From Nemopilema nomurai (lineage: Eukaryota > Cnidaria > Scyphozoa > Rhizostomeae > Rhizostomatidae): a DNA stretch of 64,000 nucleotides. Position 1 is the stretch's first letter, and each line of letters opens with the position of its first letter. The stretch spans positions 62,001 to 126,000 of the forward strand of contig ML133505.1 of NCBI GenBank assembly GCA_003864495.1, read 5' to 3'. Shown piece after piece: positions 36,457 through 49,084 of the stretch. Made by a program: the position numbers and the translations under genes. The notes below the pieces were generated by a model. It ran no database searches and was not told where the DNA came from. It saw nothing but the letters and a program-made list of their open reading frames with translations.

Positions 36457-38823
36457 GGTGGTTATCTAGGTTTTGATCACAAATCATGTGTCCTGTACAC
36501 AAAGTTAAATATTTCAATAATGACAAGGCTCACAGGTCTGAAACTTTTCAAAAACATTTGTTAATAACCTACAAAAACTTTTTCCAAATAAATTTGAAAA
36601 TCACGTGACCAGTCTGTATTTTACAGACCAGTTTGCCGGAACAGTGCTTCAACTTTGAGAAAAGATTTGAAACAAACAGAATGTTGTATTTCAACAAGCA
36701 AGGTACCAAACAACTTGCCTATATAATGTTATCTGAATGAGCAGAGGAATTTCTCCTCCAGGTAACGGTTGCCATGGAAACCCTGAAAAAGTCTTTTTTC
36801 CAGGTAGATCATGAGTTACATGTGGTATCAAAATTTTGTCTGCTTATTCTAATGAGAACCACAAAATAAGGTATCATAGAAAATGTGAGTCAAATATCTC
36901 ACATAGTCACAGAGATATCTTTTCTTAAAGTTAAAGAAGGCTAATTTCAAAAAAGGCATTTAAAGTTTCACAAACAACTTTTTAAGACAATTGTTATTAT
37001 AACAACAGAACAAAGCTTTTTATCATACCTGATATGTTGAAATACTTCTAATAACAAAATTTAAAACAGGCTGTCCTAATTTTTGGCCTTTTTTGGCCTG
37101 TTGGTGTGTTCTACAACTAAAGAGATATTTTTTTCATTGACAAACGTTATGCCAGTATCTCCAGTTGATGTCAGTTTGTTCTTTGGGGCCTTCTTTGTTT
37201 TCTAGCAGACAATCAGGAACTTTATGGATGCTAAATCTACCAGCCAAATAATCTTGCCCTTTCTTGTGTTTTCTTTTCTTTTTCTTCTTAGAAGTCTTCT
37301 CTGATTTTGGTATTTGCTTCTACACTTCTGCGCTGCATTGATCAAGCATTGGTTGTTGAGCCAGCGACAACCTCTCAGTGTGTTAATACCTGCATCATTA
37401 ACTCAAAAACTAGCCTATGACTTTCCCACAATGTTTGATAATCTGCTGATGCTTATTTGTGCTCTTTTGATTTGCATTGGAAGCAAACTTTGGACCTTAC
37501 TTCATAATCTAGAACCTCCCGGTATTAATGGCGACCACAAAGACAACACCATGAAATGATGAATATCCATATCGTTTTTGCCAAGTGCCATCAACAGAAA
37601 CACTAACCTCAAATATGTCAGAAAAAGGGTCCAAATCTTCGCAGTTGGGGTCTTTCTCTTTTATCATATTCTTGAGATTAAGTGCAGCTTTTTCGAGTGA
37701 TGCATCATCATAATTTGAGTAGCAACATTCACACTTTTTCATCAAGTCATTATATGCTGCATACAAAAGTGGTAATGGAAGGTCAAAAGCAGTGCAAAGC
37801 TTTTGCAAATTTGTCAGCCCAAGGCCAGTCTCAATACCAGCTTGAAAACCCTTGAAGTTTACTTCTGATGACTTTCCAATGGCATTTTCCATTCTTGGGC
37901 TTGTTTGACAAAGTGTAGTCTCATGGCAATTTGTACACTTAACAATTAGCTCTTCATCCAAACCTGCTTATTTGCCATCAGCTTGAAAGAGAACAAGCTT
38001 TCTTTGGAGAACTTTTGCAAGAGCCACAGATTCCTGTTTGAAAGAGGGCATGTTGTAACTTGATGGCTTTCTTCGTGAGTTCGAAGCCATGTGCGTCTTG
38101 GAGATGAGACTTCTCATGAACCATCTTTCGTATTTTCATTGTTATCGATTCTAACCCAAGTGATCTTGCTCTTTTCCTCGTTAAAACCTGGTTTCTATCT
38201 TTTTCACGAATGGGAGAGTTTCATGAGATCTTTTCAAGAGATCTGTTTGCTTCGTCAGTAGTTTTAACGGGAGTCGAAGTGGATGGGCCTAAATCAGATG
38301 TCATGCTTTTATTCCTGTTCTTGCCATTATCTCCCTTATCAATTTAGTTGTATTCTTGACCAGCAAATCCTCTTCACTTTTTACGGTAATTCAAGGTGTC
38401 TTTCTTACCAAACATATTCAACAATATTGGTAATATGAAGTTTAGACCAGTCTTATTTCCTCAACCGATCCTTCAGGATACATGCCGGTTTGCATTTCGT
38501 GTTCACAATTACTTCATGTAAGAACTAACAATCAGCACCAATTGAATTCAGTTCAATGAACGCAAGGTTATATAAGGGTGGCTTGGAAATGTAATCAGGG
38601 GTTCAACAGTCAAGAAAACCCCATAGCAACCAGGGAAACATGGTTGCTAAGCAAACATATTTCCATATGCACTTACAAAATGTTATTTTATGTCTAAACT
38701 AGAGTAAAAACTGGAAAACTACAAGTGTGACAGTGAAGTTCGATAGTTTTTCGACCTTCTGAAGCAAAAAACTGAAAACATTTGAAAAACTGATTTTCAA
38801 GTTCAAAGACCTAGATAACCACC
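36457..38823. mobile_element. TTAA-flanked DNA transposon (2367 bp), degenerate
   Basis: Ends are GGTGGTTATCTAGGT and its exact inverse ACCTAGATAACCACC, bordered by TTAA at 36453-36456 and 38824-38827. The second tandem copy has a single TTAA at 42024-42027 at the same place, a natural empty site. TTAA targets are typical of the Kolobok and piggyBac superfamilies. The internal minus-strand remnant with a DGTW motif resembles the Mutator-like transposase domain (PF20700 type), which fits Kolobok better than piggyBac. The element is probably immobile. Confidence 0.85.
37420..38100 (-). pseudogene. Degenerate Mutator/Kolobok-like transposase
   Basis: The longest open stretch (37961-37509, 150 codons) includes a CTNCHE zinc-ligand-like motif near its start and SVSVDGTWQKR followed by SSFHGVVFV, the signature I associate with PF20700-type transposases. 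Upstream, the frame is closed by a TAA in 'GDGK-stop-AGLDEE'-like context near 37967. Downstream, a one-base shift after AINTGR and a TAA near 37455 interrupt a region that would otherwise read DYEV and CFQCK. The product cannot be functional. Confidence 0.75.
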
Positions 38824-39005
38824 TTAAGCCAATTGTGGAATTTTTAAAGAAAATGTTGCCATTTTTCTGCAACTTCACTCTTCTTGTTGCCAACTTGATG
38901 GATTCCACGCTAGAAGCTAGATTGATTTTTAGAAAATGCTTTAAGGTAGAAGTGAATCAAAACATTACTTCACATCTACTCGCATGTATGATAATCTGAA
39001 GCTAC

Positions 39006-39191
39006 TTACAATATGCTGACAGCGAAAAAGGTCAATACCTGTTCATTATTAACGTACTTTTGCACATCTATTTTTTCATGGAACTGTCTTCGAAAAAAGG
39101 ATGGAAGAATTGATAGAAAAATAACCATGAGCACAAAGTGTAGTATGGACACCAGAGCGAGCGAACATAAATCATGATATGGCAGCAACAT
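39006..39191 (-). other. Short open frame conserved in both tandem copies (with 42395-42210)
   Basis: A 61-codon frame beginning MLLPYHD, with one hydrophobic helix (residues ~9-31) and a possible donor (GAACAG then GTATT) after VNNEQ. The other copy (42395-42210) is also open with about ten amino-acid differences. It could be a leader exon of a lost gene or chance. No partner exon is identified. Confidence 0.25.
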
Positions 39192-39759
39192 GCTGGTATT
39201 GTCATCCTATTGCCATTCATTATTAATGAAGGCAAACAGTCACGGCGATTAAAATGCACAACAATCCGGTGATTAACAGCATTAATGAAGATTTATATTA
39301 TTAATTTTTATGTATTTGAATCCAATAGTCGAATTTGAAAATGCTCATTAAATTAACTGAAGTGGAGCAAAATGCTCAAAATGCATGCAAAATATATGAT
39401 ATTGGTAAAACAACACTTGAAAAAATCACGAGATCTATTAAGGAAGACGGCTTCATCTCTAATTACTGTTGGGCTCCATTTCCTTATTTTATTGAATTTG
39501 GAAGGATATATTTGTAATCATATAGTGCATCCTTAAATTGCAAAGCACAGAATGTGTAAGTGATTTGACATGGGCAGGATTTATGTCTACGACAAGATGC
39601 CCTACCTGGTTGCATCACAACTGATCTAGCTATTAATGCCTCAAAACCATACCACTATGTCACTGTCAAAATGCTTCCCCAATACAATAAGGAGTCAATT
39701 AGAGCTAAGAAATGAATCAGAACTCAGAGTCAAAAAACAATAAAACAAACTACAGGAGC

Positions 39760-40525
39760 CAGGGGAATAACTAGCATTTTTCCGGGGGGGGGGGGGGATA
39801 TAAATAAGATTTTGCCCGACATTTTCTGTTACATTTTGCTGTATTTGTAATTTTATGATATTTTTATGTATTTTTCTTTCGTTTTTCCATTAACCTTTGA
39901 ACCATAAGTCAATGCCTTGCTGTTTGTATGTCAACCAGTGTTTATTATAAGATCAGTTCACGAGTAGACAAGCTACAGTTCAGTTTTGCTAATTTCCTTT
40001 CGTAAAATATTGTAATGGCAACAAGGATTAACAGCAGACGATTTTATCAAAGTTCCTTCGAAAATGAGCCATTGGGTTTCGTCGTCAAGACGCTGGTAAA
40101 ATCATGATGAAATATGTATTACTGGGTCGCAAAAAACCGACGCTAGTTTTCAATAGTGGTTAGCTAATAGGCGTTTAGGCTGGTGGAGTCACTTAACATA
40201 CTGCTTTACTCAATATATTGACGAAGAAGGACCCAAAATATAACAGTATTTCAAGAGCAAAACGGCATGAAATAGAAGAAAACTTACAAATTTGCTGAAA
40301 CAGAACCTATTAGGAGAATAAATAACTTATCATCTCTTACTGGGAAAAACATCACCTTCCGTCAAGCAAAGCGTCACTTATTCTCGGGCAACGCTGTTTG
40401 ACAAAGCGGAAAATGATCAAACAATTTCTCGAATACTGTTTTACATTGCCCGACAGATGCGGATTTGCGAACATCGGGTTACACCCTATATCCCCCCCCC
40501 CCCCCCCCCAATATTTACGCCATTG
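39760..40525. mobile_element. hAT-like non-autonomous element (766 bp), tandem copy 2
   Basis: Same element, same length and same ACAGGAGC flanks (39752-39759, 40526-40533) as 34179-34944. It therefore inserted before the tandem duplication. It differs mainly in the length of the G and C homopolymers near its ends. Confidence 0.8.
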
Positions 40526-41034
40526 ACAGGAGCTAGTTTTGCCAGTTGAATTGTGGCACTGATGGAAAAATAAACCGGAAAGAATCGAATCTTTATAACG
40601 TGAAAGATTTTATGACAGGTTTCATAATGCCATGGAAGTATTGAAAACCAATCCAAGTAAGGTGCAAACTGATAGGTAGCGAATCAATGACAGTGTCACA
40701 CTAGGCGAATGAGCGTTATTTATTGATATAGCCGTAAAGGTTAGCCATAGAATTTATCAGTGCAATCGGGAGAAATTGCAACTAAGAGCTGAGCTACGGT
40801 CAAAACGGATGCTTCATACCAAAGTTTTTTTCCTCCTTCATGATTTTAGCCATTTGGTTGGGTAAATGAACCTTCTTAATAATGCTACAACGGTTGTCTT
40901 TAAAATGTGAAAGGTTTCTCTGTAATTGAACACTTTTTTGGGTAAAAAGGATTACCAACGTCATATACGCTAGTAAAGGCGCCGGTAAAAATTTGCAGTC
41001 GAGTTTTCAACCAGAGTAAAGTGAAGGATAATGT

Positions 41035-41605
41035 CTTGGATGCGAGTGAAGGATAATGTTTTGAAGCTTTATTCAGCTATCCATTCAAACGCGATGGTTT
41101 GCTAACAGTTGCAAGAGAAAGATAGTGTTTTGAAGTTTTATTTAACTTTCAATCCAAACACACAGGGTTTGCAAACAGATGCGAGGGAAGGATAATGCTT
41201 TGAAGTTTCATTCAGCTATCCATTCAAACACCAATGATTTGCAAACAGCTACGAGTGAAAAATAATGTTTTGAAGTTTTATTCAACTTTCGATTCAAACA
41301 CCGGGGATGCAAACAGATACGAGTGACGGATAATATTTTGAAGTTTCATTCAACTTTCGATTCAAACAAACAGGATTTGCAAACAGATACGAGTGAAGAA
41401 TAATGTTTTGAAATGATATTCAACTATCTATTTAAACACCCAGGTTTCGCAAACAGATGCGAGTGAAGGGTAGTCTTTTGAAGTTTCACTTGACTATTCA
41501 TTCATACACCCAGGCGTTTGCTAACAGATGTAAGAGAAGGATAATGTTTTTAAGTTGCACTCAGCAATCTATTCAAACTCTGGCATTTGCTAGATGATGC
41601 GAGTT
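41035..41605. repeat. Minisatellite, ~70 bp unit, about 8 copies (tandem copy 2)
   Basis: Same array as 35465-36032 with the same number of units. One unit is shortened by a few bases near 41300 ('ccggggatgc'). Confidence 0.9.
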
Positions 41606-42402
41606 AGGATAATTAATAGCTTACGACCAAATGTAATGGCTTGTGAGAAGGACTGACATATAGAAGACAAATGGAACCAATTATGGAATGAGATAGTAAC
41701 GTAGGCAATGAAACAGATAGTTCTTTTTCGTTTTTAATCCAACAGACGTTTTCAGTCTTCAAATCAAGTGTCAAAATCAAACAACATGCCTTGTTGGTCA
41801 AAATAAAAGTTGATCGGCATTAAAATCCTTTCGGCCTTTTGGTGGCAACTTACAAAATTGGATCGGCCCAGATATTCTATTTTTTATGCAAAATGAATTT
41901 ACATTTCATCTAATGAATCTACTGGTACCATTGTACTTCCGAAGCTACGATTACGACACGCGAAAGTAACCTCAGAAAGTCGAATCTAGTAATTCAACTT
42001 AAGGGAATGTTTACCTTGATTTCTTAACCCAATTGTGGAATTTTTAAGGCAAAAGTTGCCATTTTTCTGCAACTTCACTCTTCTTGTTGCCAACTTGATG
42101 GATTCCACGCTAGAAGCTAGATTGATTTTTAGAAAATGGTTTAAGGTAGAAGTGAATCAAAACATTACTTCACATCTACTCGCATGTTTGATAATCTGAA
42201 GCTACTTACTTACAATATGCTGACAACGAAAGTGGACCATACCTGTTCATTATTAACGTAATTTTTCACATCTTTTTTGTCATGAAACTGTCTTCGAAAA
42301 AAGGATGGAAGAATTGATAGAAAAACAACCATGAGTACAAAGTGTAGTATGGACACCAGAGCGAGCGAATTTATATCATGATATAGCAGCAACATGCTGG
42401 TA

Positions 42403-43341
42403 ATATTTCCTTGAAATTTACTTTGACTATCGAACTGTTAACGAAACTAGTTCTGTTTCTACGACTCATTTTATTTCTTCTCTACTTCCATTTTCAGCTT
42501 TGCTCTTAAAACGATGAACGCTTACTATCCTTCGTGCATTGCTTGCTCTGAATAGGTCAGCAATAAAAAGCTCAAAGCAATTTATAAACAAAAAAGGGTA
42601 GACTTTTTCACATGACTATCATCTCATAAGTTTGCAGCATATCCAGCAACCCGATGAAGTTATTATTGGAAATATGAGACTGGCAGGAAGCAGATATGAG
42701 ACATAAATTGCTTAAACTCTTCTGATCTTTGAAGGAACAGTCTCTTAAAGGGATTATTGTAACAGCTCCTTCACATCAACTGGACATGAAGCCATTCACG
42801 GCTAAAGGGTGACAATGCACAGCAAAAGATCTTCATAATAAAACAAAGCAAACTAACTTCCAAAATAAATAGAATATTTTCTCTATTGAGCTTAGATAAA
42901 TATACAGTCATTCATTTGTTTCATACATCATCCCATTCAGCAAAAAGTCTGCAAAAAATTACCAGCATTTATTGGAGTGAAACAAAATGAAGTAAGAAAG
43001 GGATGGAAAATGTTTAAAGAGGTTGACCAAAAGAAGATTTGTTCATCGAGTTATAGAACTATTTCACTGCAAACTGATAGTGATTTGTCTTGCATCAGTT
43101 TCTGATGCACAAAGCTTTAGGGATGCAGGTAACTATATCCAACCTGCTTCCAATACCAGCTTGACTGCATGGATTGGACACTTACAAGTAGGTGTATGAA
43201 TTGTTTGACAATTTTCAAAGTTGGAAAAAAGCACTAGATATAAAGAAGTTTAAATTTTAGGTAGCAGTTTTATGAGAATTGCTTAAAGATGTTTACTCTT
43301 ATCAATAAGCAAATTTCAAGTAAGACTTAATATCGCAAACC
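42403..43341. other. No recognisable gene; possible 3' UTR of the MANSC gene
   Basis: Downstream of the stop codon at 43342 on the minus strand. A minus-strand AATAAA at 42968-42973 could be its polyadenylation signal. Nothing else is recognised. Confidence 0.4.
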
Positions 43342-45667
43342 TTATTTGCCATTCATCAGAAAGGTAATTCTATTATAGCCATCTTTGTGCGTAAACACAG
43401 ACTCCCACCATGGCCTACCAATTTGAACGGCCACTGCAACTAAAAATATAACTCCAAATACTAATGCAGCAATTAGAGAAGTGGTTGTTGTGTGGGACAC
43501 CTTTTGTGGTAGTGTGGAACTGTTTAGGACAGGTACCGGCTTGTCTTGCTTGCTAGCTTTCAGAATCCTTCCTGAAATTCAGTAAAAATGGACAATGGAG
43601 TGCCTGCAATACAGTACCAGAAGAATCCAATGATAATGCAACAGGGGCTTCCCATCAATTAGCAGCAATAAATATCATTTATATAGTTAAACACTAAGTA
43701 AAATTACCTATATACATTATGGCCAGATATTTCAAAGGCATGGCAATACTCATTTGATATGTTTCAACATGTTCATTAAATAATGGATGAAATACAACTC
43801 CTATACCTAGAAAAAAGTTATTACTAAAACGATGCAAATGTTTCAAACAACTGAAGCAGAAAACAAACTTGATACATCACTCGTAAGTTTCATAAACAAA
43901 CTCCTGCTGTTTAAAATAAAACTTCGTTGATAATCATTCAATAACTTGATAACTTGTTAGGAAAGAAAGTAAAATAAAATTAGTTATACTGTAATGAACT
44001 TGAAATATTTTAATAAATGGTGCTCATAAGACTTGACTTGAAAAAAACGGCCAGAACTGTATAAATCTATTATATTTTGTAATAAGCACTGATTATAAGA
44101 AATCAATCATAACATTTTTGAAATGGTCAGGAGCTACCAACCTTTCATCTTCTTCTGATCCAGTGGTTTTGTGTTGATTTTAGAGGATGAGGCATGCCCA
44201 GTTTTGTTTTGTCCTGTTAAAAAATTATTAAATATTTCTTTACCTGTGAAACCTGCCAAAATCAAATCAAGATGAAAAGACCAGCCCAAACTGAATCACA
44301 CATTTTGAAAAGAGAATACATAACAAACTTTTTAATAAGCCTGAATTAATTATAGAGAAACCTTTTTCACGCTTTACTGAATTATCTAGAGGCACAGAAT
44401 CCTCTTTTTTTGCAATGGTTGAATCCTCATGTGCGTCATTTGATGTTTTCTCTGTAACTTGTTTAGCTGTTGTTGCATCACTTTCACCTTTGTGAACTTG
44501 AAAACTTTCCCCTGCCTAAAGTGATATTGATACAATAGATCAATAACATTTTACGGAAGAAATGAGATGAAGCATTTGGAGAGAGACTTAAGGAAAATAC
44601 TTAACAATATATTTGACTGACTGATGATGAGATCCATGCGGATCCATTAATAAACAGGAGGATGAAATTATATGACTAGGTCTGCTTCCAAAACCCACAT
44701 ATCACTAATGCACAAATTGGATTGGTGATGAATTGGGGTAGGTGTGGTGGCACTTGATGGTAAAGTTTTGGAAAACTATTTATATGGGGGACAGAACACA
44801 AAGAGAAGTGTGAAAAACAAACAGAACTGAAAGCAGACAACAGAAATGACTGAATTAAGTTTCAAAATGAATACACAGATCTGCTTTTTCCACGATATAA
44901 AATCAAAATTTGTGCATTAGATTTTCTAAATTTGTCAACAAAGGGATGAAAAAATCAATAAGACAGAGGAGGTAATAATTTCATAGTCTAAATTAAATAA
45001 CCAATCTCTTTACATTGGATACCTGTTTATGATCATAAATCTTTCTATGTTCCATTTCAGGTGTCTTTTGATTGTTGTCAGCTGTGTAGAAAAAGTGTTT
45101 CTTCAATTTAATTTTAGTTACCATTAGGAAAGTTAGCTTGGAAGGTTCAATCAACATTTTTTGCAATGACAGATGAGCAAAAAAGTATTGAGTACCCATT
45201 AGCATCCCAAAGTACTTTTGTTGAATTTTGCTAGTCTGATAGCTTAGCAATACCATGCTGGCTTGCAGATCTGTTTGTAGCCCTTTGGTTATGTTGATGG
45301 TAATATGAAAGCAATTTTAGGTAAACTAACCTAATGAAGATTGATCCTTATTTACAAAGCCAGTCATTGTATGTGCATATGGCAGAATTTTGCACTTCTC
45401 TTTGGCTTTACAGTGGAACAAAAAACACTGTTCATTGTTTCTCCAGATGTATGTGTTGCATTTCTTTACATTGCAACACAACAAACTGCAATCTGCCAAT
45501 GAGTCTGTTGATGTTGCATTGATGAGCTGGGCTGGCTTTGAGGGCTGTTTCAAATCCAAAATTCCTCTAACTGGTTCTTCAGAATCACATTGCCTCTTTG
45601 TGAATGCAATGACCTTTGTTACTACATGACAGATACTGAGCAAAAGTAACAACCAGTGCTGCATCAT
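43342..45667 (-). CDS. MANSC-domain single-pass membrane protein
   Basis: Six exons with matching phases: 45667-45331, 45081-45023, 44515-44362, 44213-44142, 43806-43708 and 43571-43342 (951 nt, 316 codons plus stop). Exon 1 gives a signal peptide (about residues 1-21) and a cysteine-rich module with a DCSLLCCN core, a CNTYIW strand and CFLFHC, which is the pattern of MANSC (MANEC) domains. Exons 2-4 encode a polar, Thr/Ser/Lys/Glu-rich linker. Exon 6 has a transmembrane helix (LIAALVFGVIFLVAVAVQI) and a short cytoplasmic tail ending YNRITFLMNGK, like the Y..I.YL.NG tails of vertebrate MANSC1 and LRP11 as I remember them. Orthology to either is not settled. An earlier 5' untranslated exon may exist. 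Confidence 0.78.
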
Positions 45668-47915
45668 TCAATTATTCAAAGTCAAGTCAAACTCTAAGCC
45701 ATGGAGTCAGCAGTCTGGCACTAGAACACAATGAAAATGGTATAGGGTCAGCTATGACAGTAAGCAATACCACAAATATATGCACATAACTAAAGTCAAT
45801 AGCATCTGCTTCACTACTGGTCAATATGACTATAAATAACAGTATCAACTAACAAATGATTTGCCAGATTTACAACTTTGAGAAAGTATGGAAGTAAGCA
45901 CTATTGAAATGTGGGTTTTCGATAACTGTATTTTTCCTAGTGTGTTTTATTCCTTTGTACCCCTGAATTTATTCTGAACAAATCCTCTGAATGCAAAACA
46001 TCACAAAAGCTAGATATAGCATAACCAGTTTTTGCAACACTCCTCAGTGTATGCAATTGTTTATCCCTTTTTAGGGCTAAAGGAACCCCAACAAATATAT
46101 TGACTATTTAGTGAATGTTGGTTTCCTATAGACATTGGTAAAAAAGAAATCACCCTTTTTTTGAACTGAAACATCCGGAAAGTTTAAAGAGTTGTTTTGC
46201 TCTTTCTCCATAGTGAAATTTAAGGTATATCTTGGTTCTCTGTTTGTGTGACTAAACTTGAGAAGAAGAATTCATGTGTAGTTTTATTCAGATTCAGAAT
46301 TACAAGAGCTTCCATTTGATATCAAAGTCTTTGTTGTAGGTACTACAGAATAGAAGCTAAGGGAATCTGGGTGTGGTCCAAATGCCCCCGATTTGGGAAA
46401 TTTTGCAATTTTTGACCCATCATAACTCGGAAACGAGTTGACCTAGAACCCTGAAATTTTGGGTGTGGGCTTTTCTTATGAAGCCCTACATCCATACAAG
46501 TTATCAGGAAAATCCATGAGGGTCACTTTACAAGCTGGGTACACTTGATATGGAATATCCCGTATGTTCCCACGAGCACAAGGGCCAAAATCCTACAGAA
46601 AGAGAGCAGCTGCAATTGGCTGATTGTTGGGCCAACTTTTGGTCATTTTCTGATGTTTGAATACTCTGAGGGGTGCCAGACAATAAAGTACTTTAAGTAT
46701 GACAAAACTGGTTCCACTGTTTCTAGTTAATTTAATTTGACTGTAAAAAACTATATGATTACTTATAGTACATATCGTGTCTTGTTGCGCAGAGCTTGAT
46801 GCAAAAAACAAGATGCAGAAAACAAGATGCAAAAAATACAATCTGGCTAAAATTAAGCTCTTGGCAAATTCAGTTACAAGTTAACATTCCATAACATCAA
46901 ACTTCAAATCCAAAAATACCAAAGGAAAATTTTAGGTTCAATTTTGAGTTTTTTGTCTGACTAATGAATAGCCTTTAGGATTAAATGATTTTAGGATTAT
47001 TAGAATTAAAAAACAAACCAATAAGCACTCAAACACATAGCAATATTAAACACATATGCATTAAATATAGTACCAGCAGTTGATTCTCAAAGCCATTTTA
47101 ACCACATATATATCTACAATCATAAGACAAAGGCTGAAAGATCAATGTCCAGCATGCTTCTTCGAAAAGAAATGGTCATTATACATAATCACTTCATAAG
47201 ACATTAAGGTGGACTTGAAACTTTTGGGATAGTTTTCCCTCTACAGATGCTTCTTTTGGTTTGAATTACAATCATATTCTGAAATGAGATTCATGAGACC
47301 AACAGTGGTTTTGCACGAGACAGCCTATATGTATATATTTCATTACATTGGCATTGATCCTAATTTTATTTCCACTTAATTCGTGTTTTCAACATTGACA
47401 GCTTATTGTTCATTTCATTAAATTTTCAACTTCCAGTAACGTAAACATCTTCAAATATTCGAAGGCTTGATTTTGATGAAGTACCCATTATCAATAACAA
47501 CCAATTATGCAAACTGGCTTAAAGATTGCACACTCTTGTAGATAGAGGATAGTTGTTTCATTTTTATGGAAATCAGATGGGCCTAAATATTTATGAAATT
47601 GGCCTAAAAAATCTTCGCTCTTTCACAGTTTAGACAATTGGGCTCAATGGTAAGAAAAATCAAGCAAATACCTTGAAGTCCTAGCATTGATGAAACAGTA
47701 GACGTAGTCAAAACATAAGTGTTTATCCTGAAGATTTTGCAGCAAACCCGAGGTCGGAGCATCACAAACAACAACCCGAAACCATAGTTGAATCCAAATA
47801 CGGGTGAAATACACCTGCGTAGGAGGTCGGTGTAAAATCCAGGCCATAATCAATGGAACGGTACAAACATACTGACCACTCCCCCTTCTTTCAATCTGTC
47901 CTCTCAAGTTCCCAA
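45668..47915. other. Intergenic region with a partial R1 end
   Basis: Positions 46550-46682 match the right half and right inverted repeat of the R1 family ('cccacgagcacaagg', 'ttggtcattttctgatgttt', ending GGGGTGCCAG). The block 46370-46550, which contains 'cataactcggaaacgagttg', looks like a further repeat, but I see no second copy in the window. No gene. Confidence 0.45.
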
Positions 47916-48511
47916 CAGTGGCGTTTCCAAGGGGGCTAGGCCTTCGCCCCCCAAGTGAAGTTGGCCCCTTCCTTTACCCCTCCACTTTTCTTAGAAGATA
48001 TTTTTCATTGGTTCATATGCTTCATAGGTAGCTTTTGATATGACTTGCCAGGGCATTCTTCCGAAACTGCCGCATGCATTAATTCTATACATCAAAATTT
48101 TGGAAACAAAATAAGGTTAGATCACCTTAAAGCAGTAGCGGGTTTAGGGTTCTCTCAATTAAATGATCTCAGTTAATTCGACATCATTGAGATATGCAAT
48201 CTGAACCAATTGTCACCCTTTTATCCTTCCTTTCCATCTATCCTGGAGATGCATCTCAAGCCCCCATAGAAGACTCAAAATCCAATATATATCCTTTGCC
48301 TGGTTGGGTCCTCCTATGTCACTTAACCTGACTTCTTTTATGCAATTGATTTGAAATAATTTTCATAGAACGTGAACGAAGGACGTTTTTATTAGGAGTT
48401 GAAGTCAGAAATTGTTTTATAAAGCGTACACTTGAAATGAATTTCTGAAAATGATGTTTCGGCGCCCCTATCATCAACTGCCCCCCCTCTCTTTCTCTGG
48501 ATCCACCCCTG
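47916..48511. mobile_element. Short hAT-like element (596 bp)
   Basis: The left end is CAGTGGCGTTTCCAAGGGGG. The inverse of the right end is CAGGGGTGGATCCAGAG followed by a G-rich run. Flanks GTTCCCAA and CCTGCCAA agree at 5 of 8 positions. Internal sequence ('ccacttttcttagaa', 'gcttttgatatgacttgc') recurs at 50615-50710, so it is a dispersed family. Confidence 0.5.
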
Positions 48512-49084
48512 CCTGCCAAATTTTATTTATCAACAATGTATTTCATGTAAAATATCACCCCACTATTTCTAAGTTACAATAAAATTAATAAAACATTCAT
48601 CTATCATAAGAAACTTGTTACCTCCTATCCATGCCTCCTAGAAAAAGGAAAATTCAAATTGTGTTTGAAACAAATATTTAGGTAGTTTGTTTGTTGAGTT
48701 TGTTGAATGATGGAGTTGGAAAGATTCTAAGCACGAAGCAAGCATGGGCTTTGGAAATGACAAGGGGAACGTGCAGATACGCCGCTCATAGAAAAGGTGC
48801 CTGTGTTTTAATGGTGAATGTGAAACTTTCAAAACATGGGATGGAAGCTATCTGTGAAGCTTGATATCTGGCAACTTACTCTAAAACATCAAAAACAAAT
48901 AACAATAGGTATCACAAACGTAGGTTAATTACATGCAAGACGAGGCAGAATTACATACATGCAAATGCAGTTCATTTCTCCCAGAGGAGCGCTCACTGCA
49001 GTGACTGCAGTAGGTCTCCAAAGAGCCACACTCTCCAAAAAGCCACTTTCACGTGAACACTGACACCAGAAGTTTAAAGTCATA

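Larger units (their letters stand above)
33624..39197. repeat. Tandem repeat unit, copy 1 (with a 2.4 kb insertion)
   Basis: A ~3.2 kb unit is repeated head to tail at 39204-42402, nearly identical over most of its length. Copy 1 is longer because of the TTAA element 36457-38823. Each copy carries the same hAT-like element and the same minisatellite. Partial older copies are at 1405-2860 and 13115-13358. The unit itself has no recognisable coding domain. Confidence 0.9.
39204..42402. repeat. Tandem repeat unit, copy 2
   Basis: Copy of 33624-39197 without the 2.4 kb TTAA element. Near-identity across non-coding sequence indicates a recent duplication or an assembly duplication. A plus-strand frame at 39335-39517 is open here, but a TAA interrupts it in copy 1. 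Confidence 0.9.

Noticed and set aside
39335..39517. Plus-strand frame with a helix-turn-helix-like look (ACKIYDIGKTTL)
   Set aside because: The other tandem copy has a stop inside it and the third copy is degenerate, so it is at best a relic.
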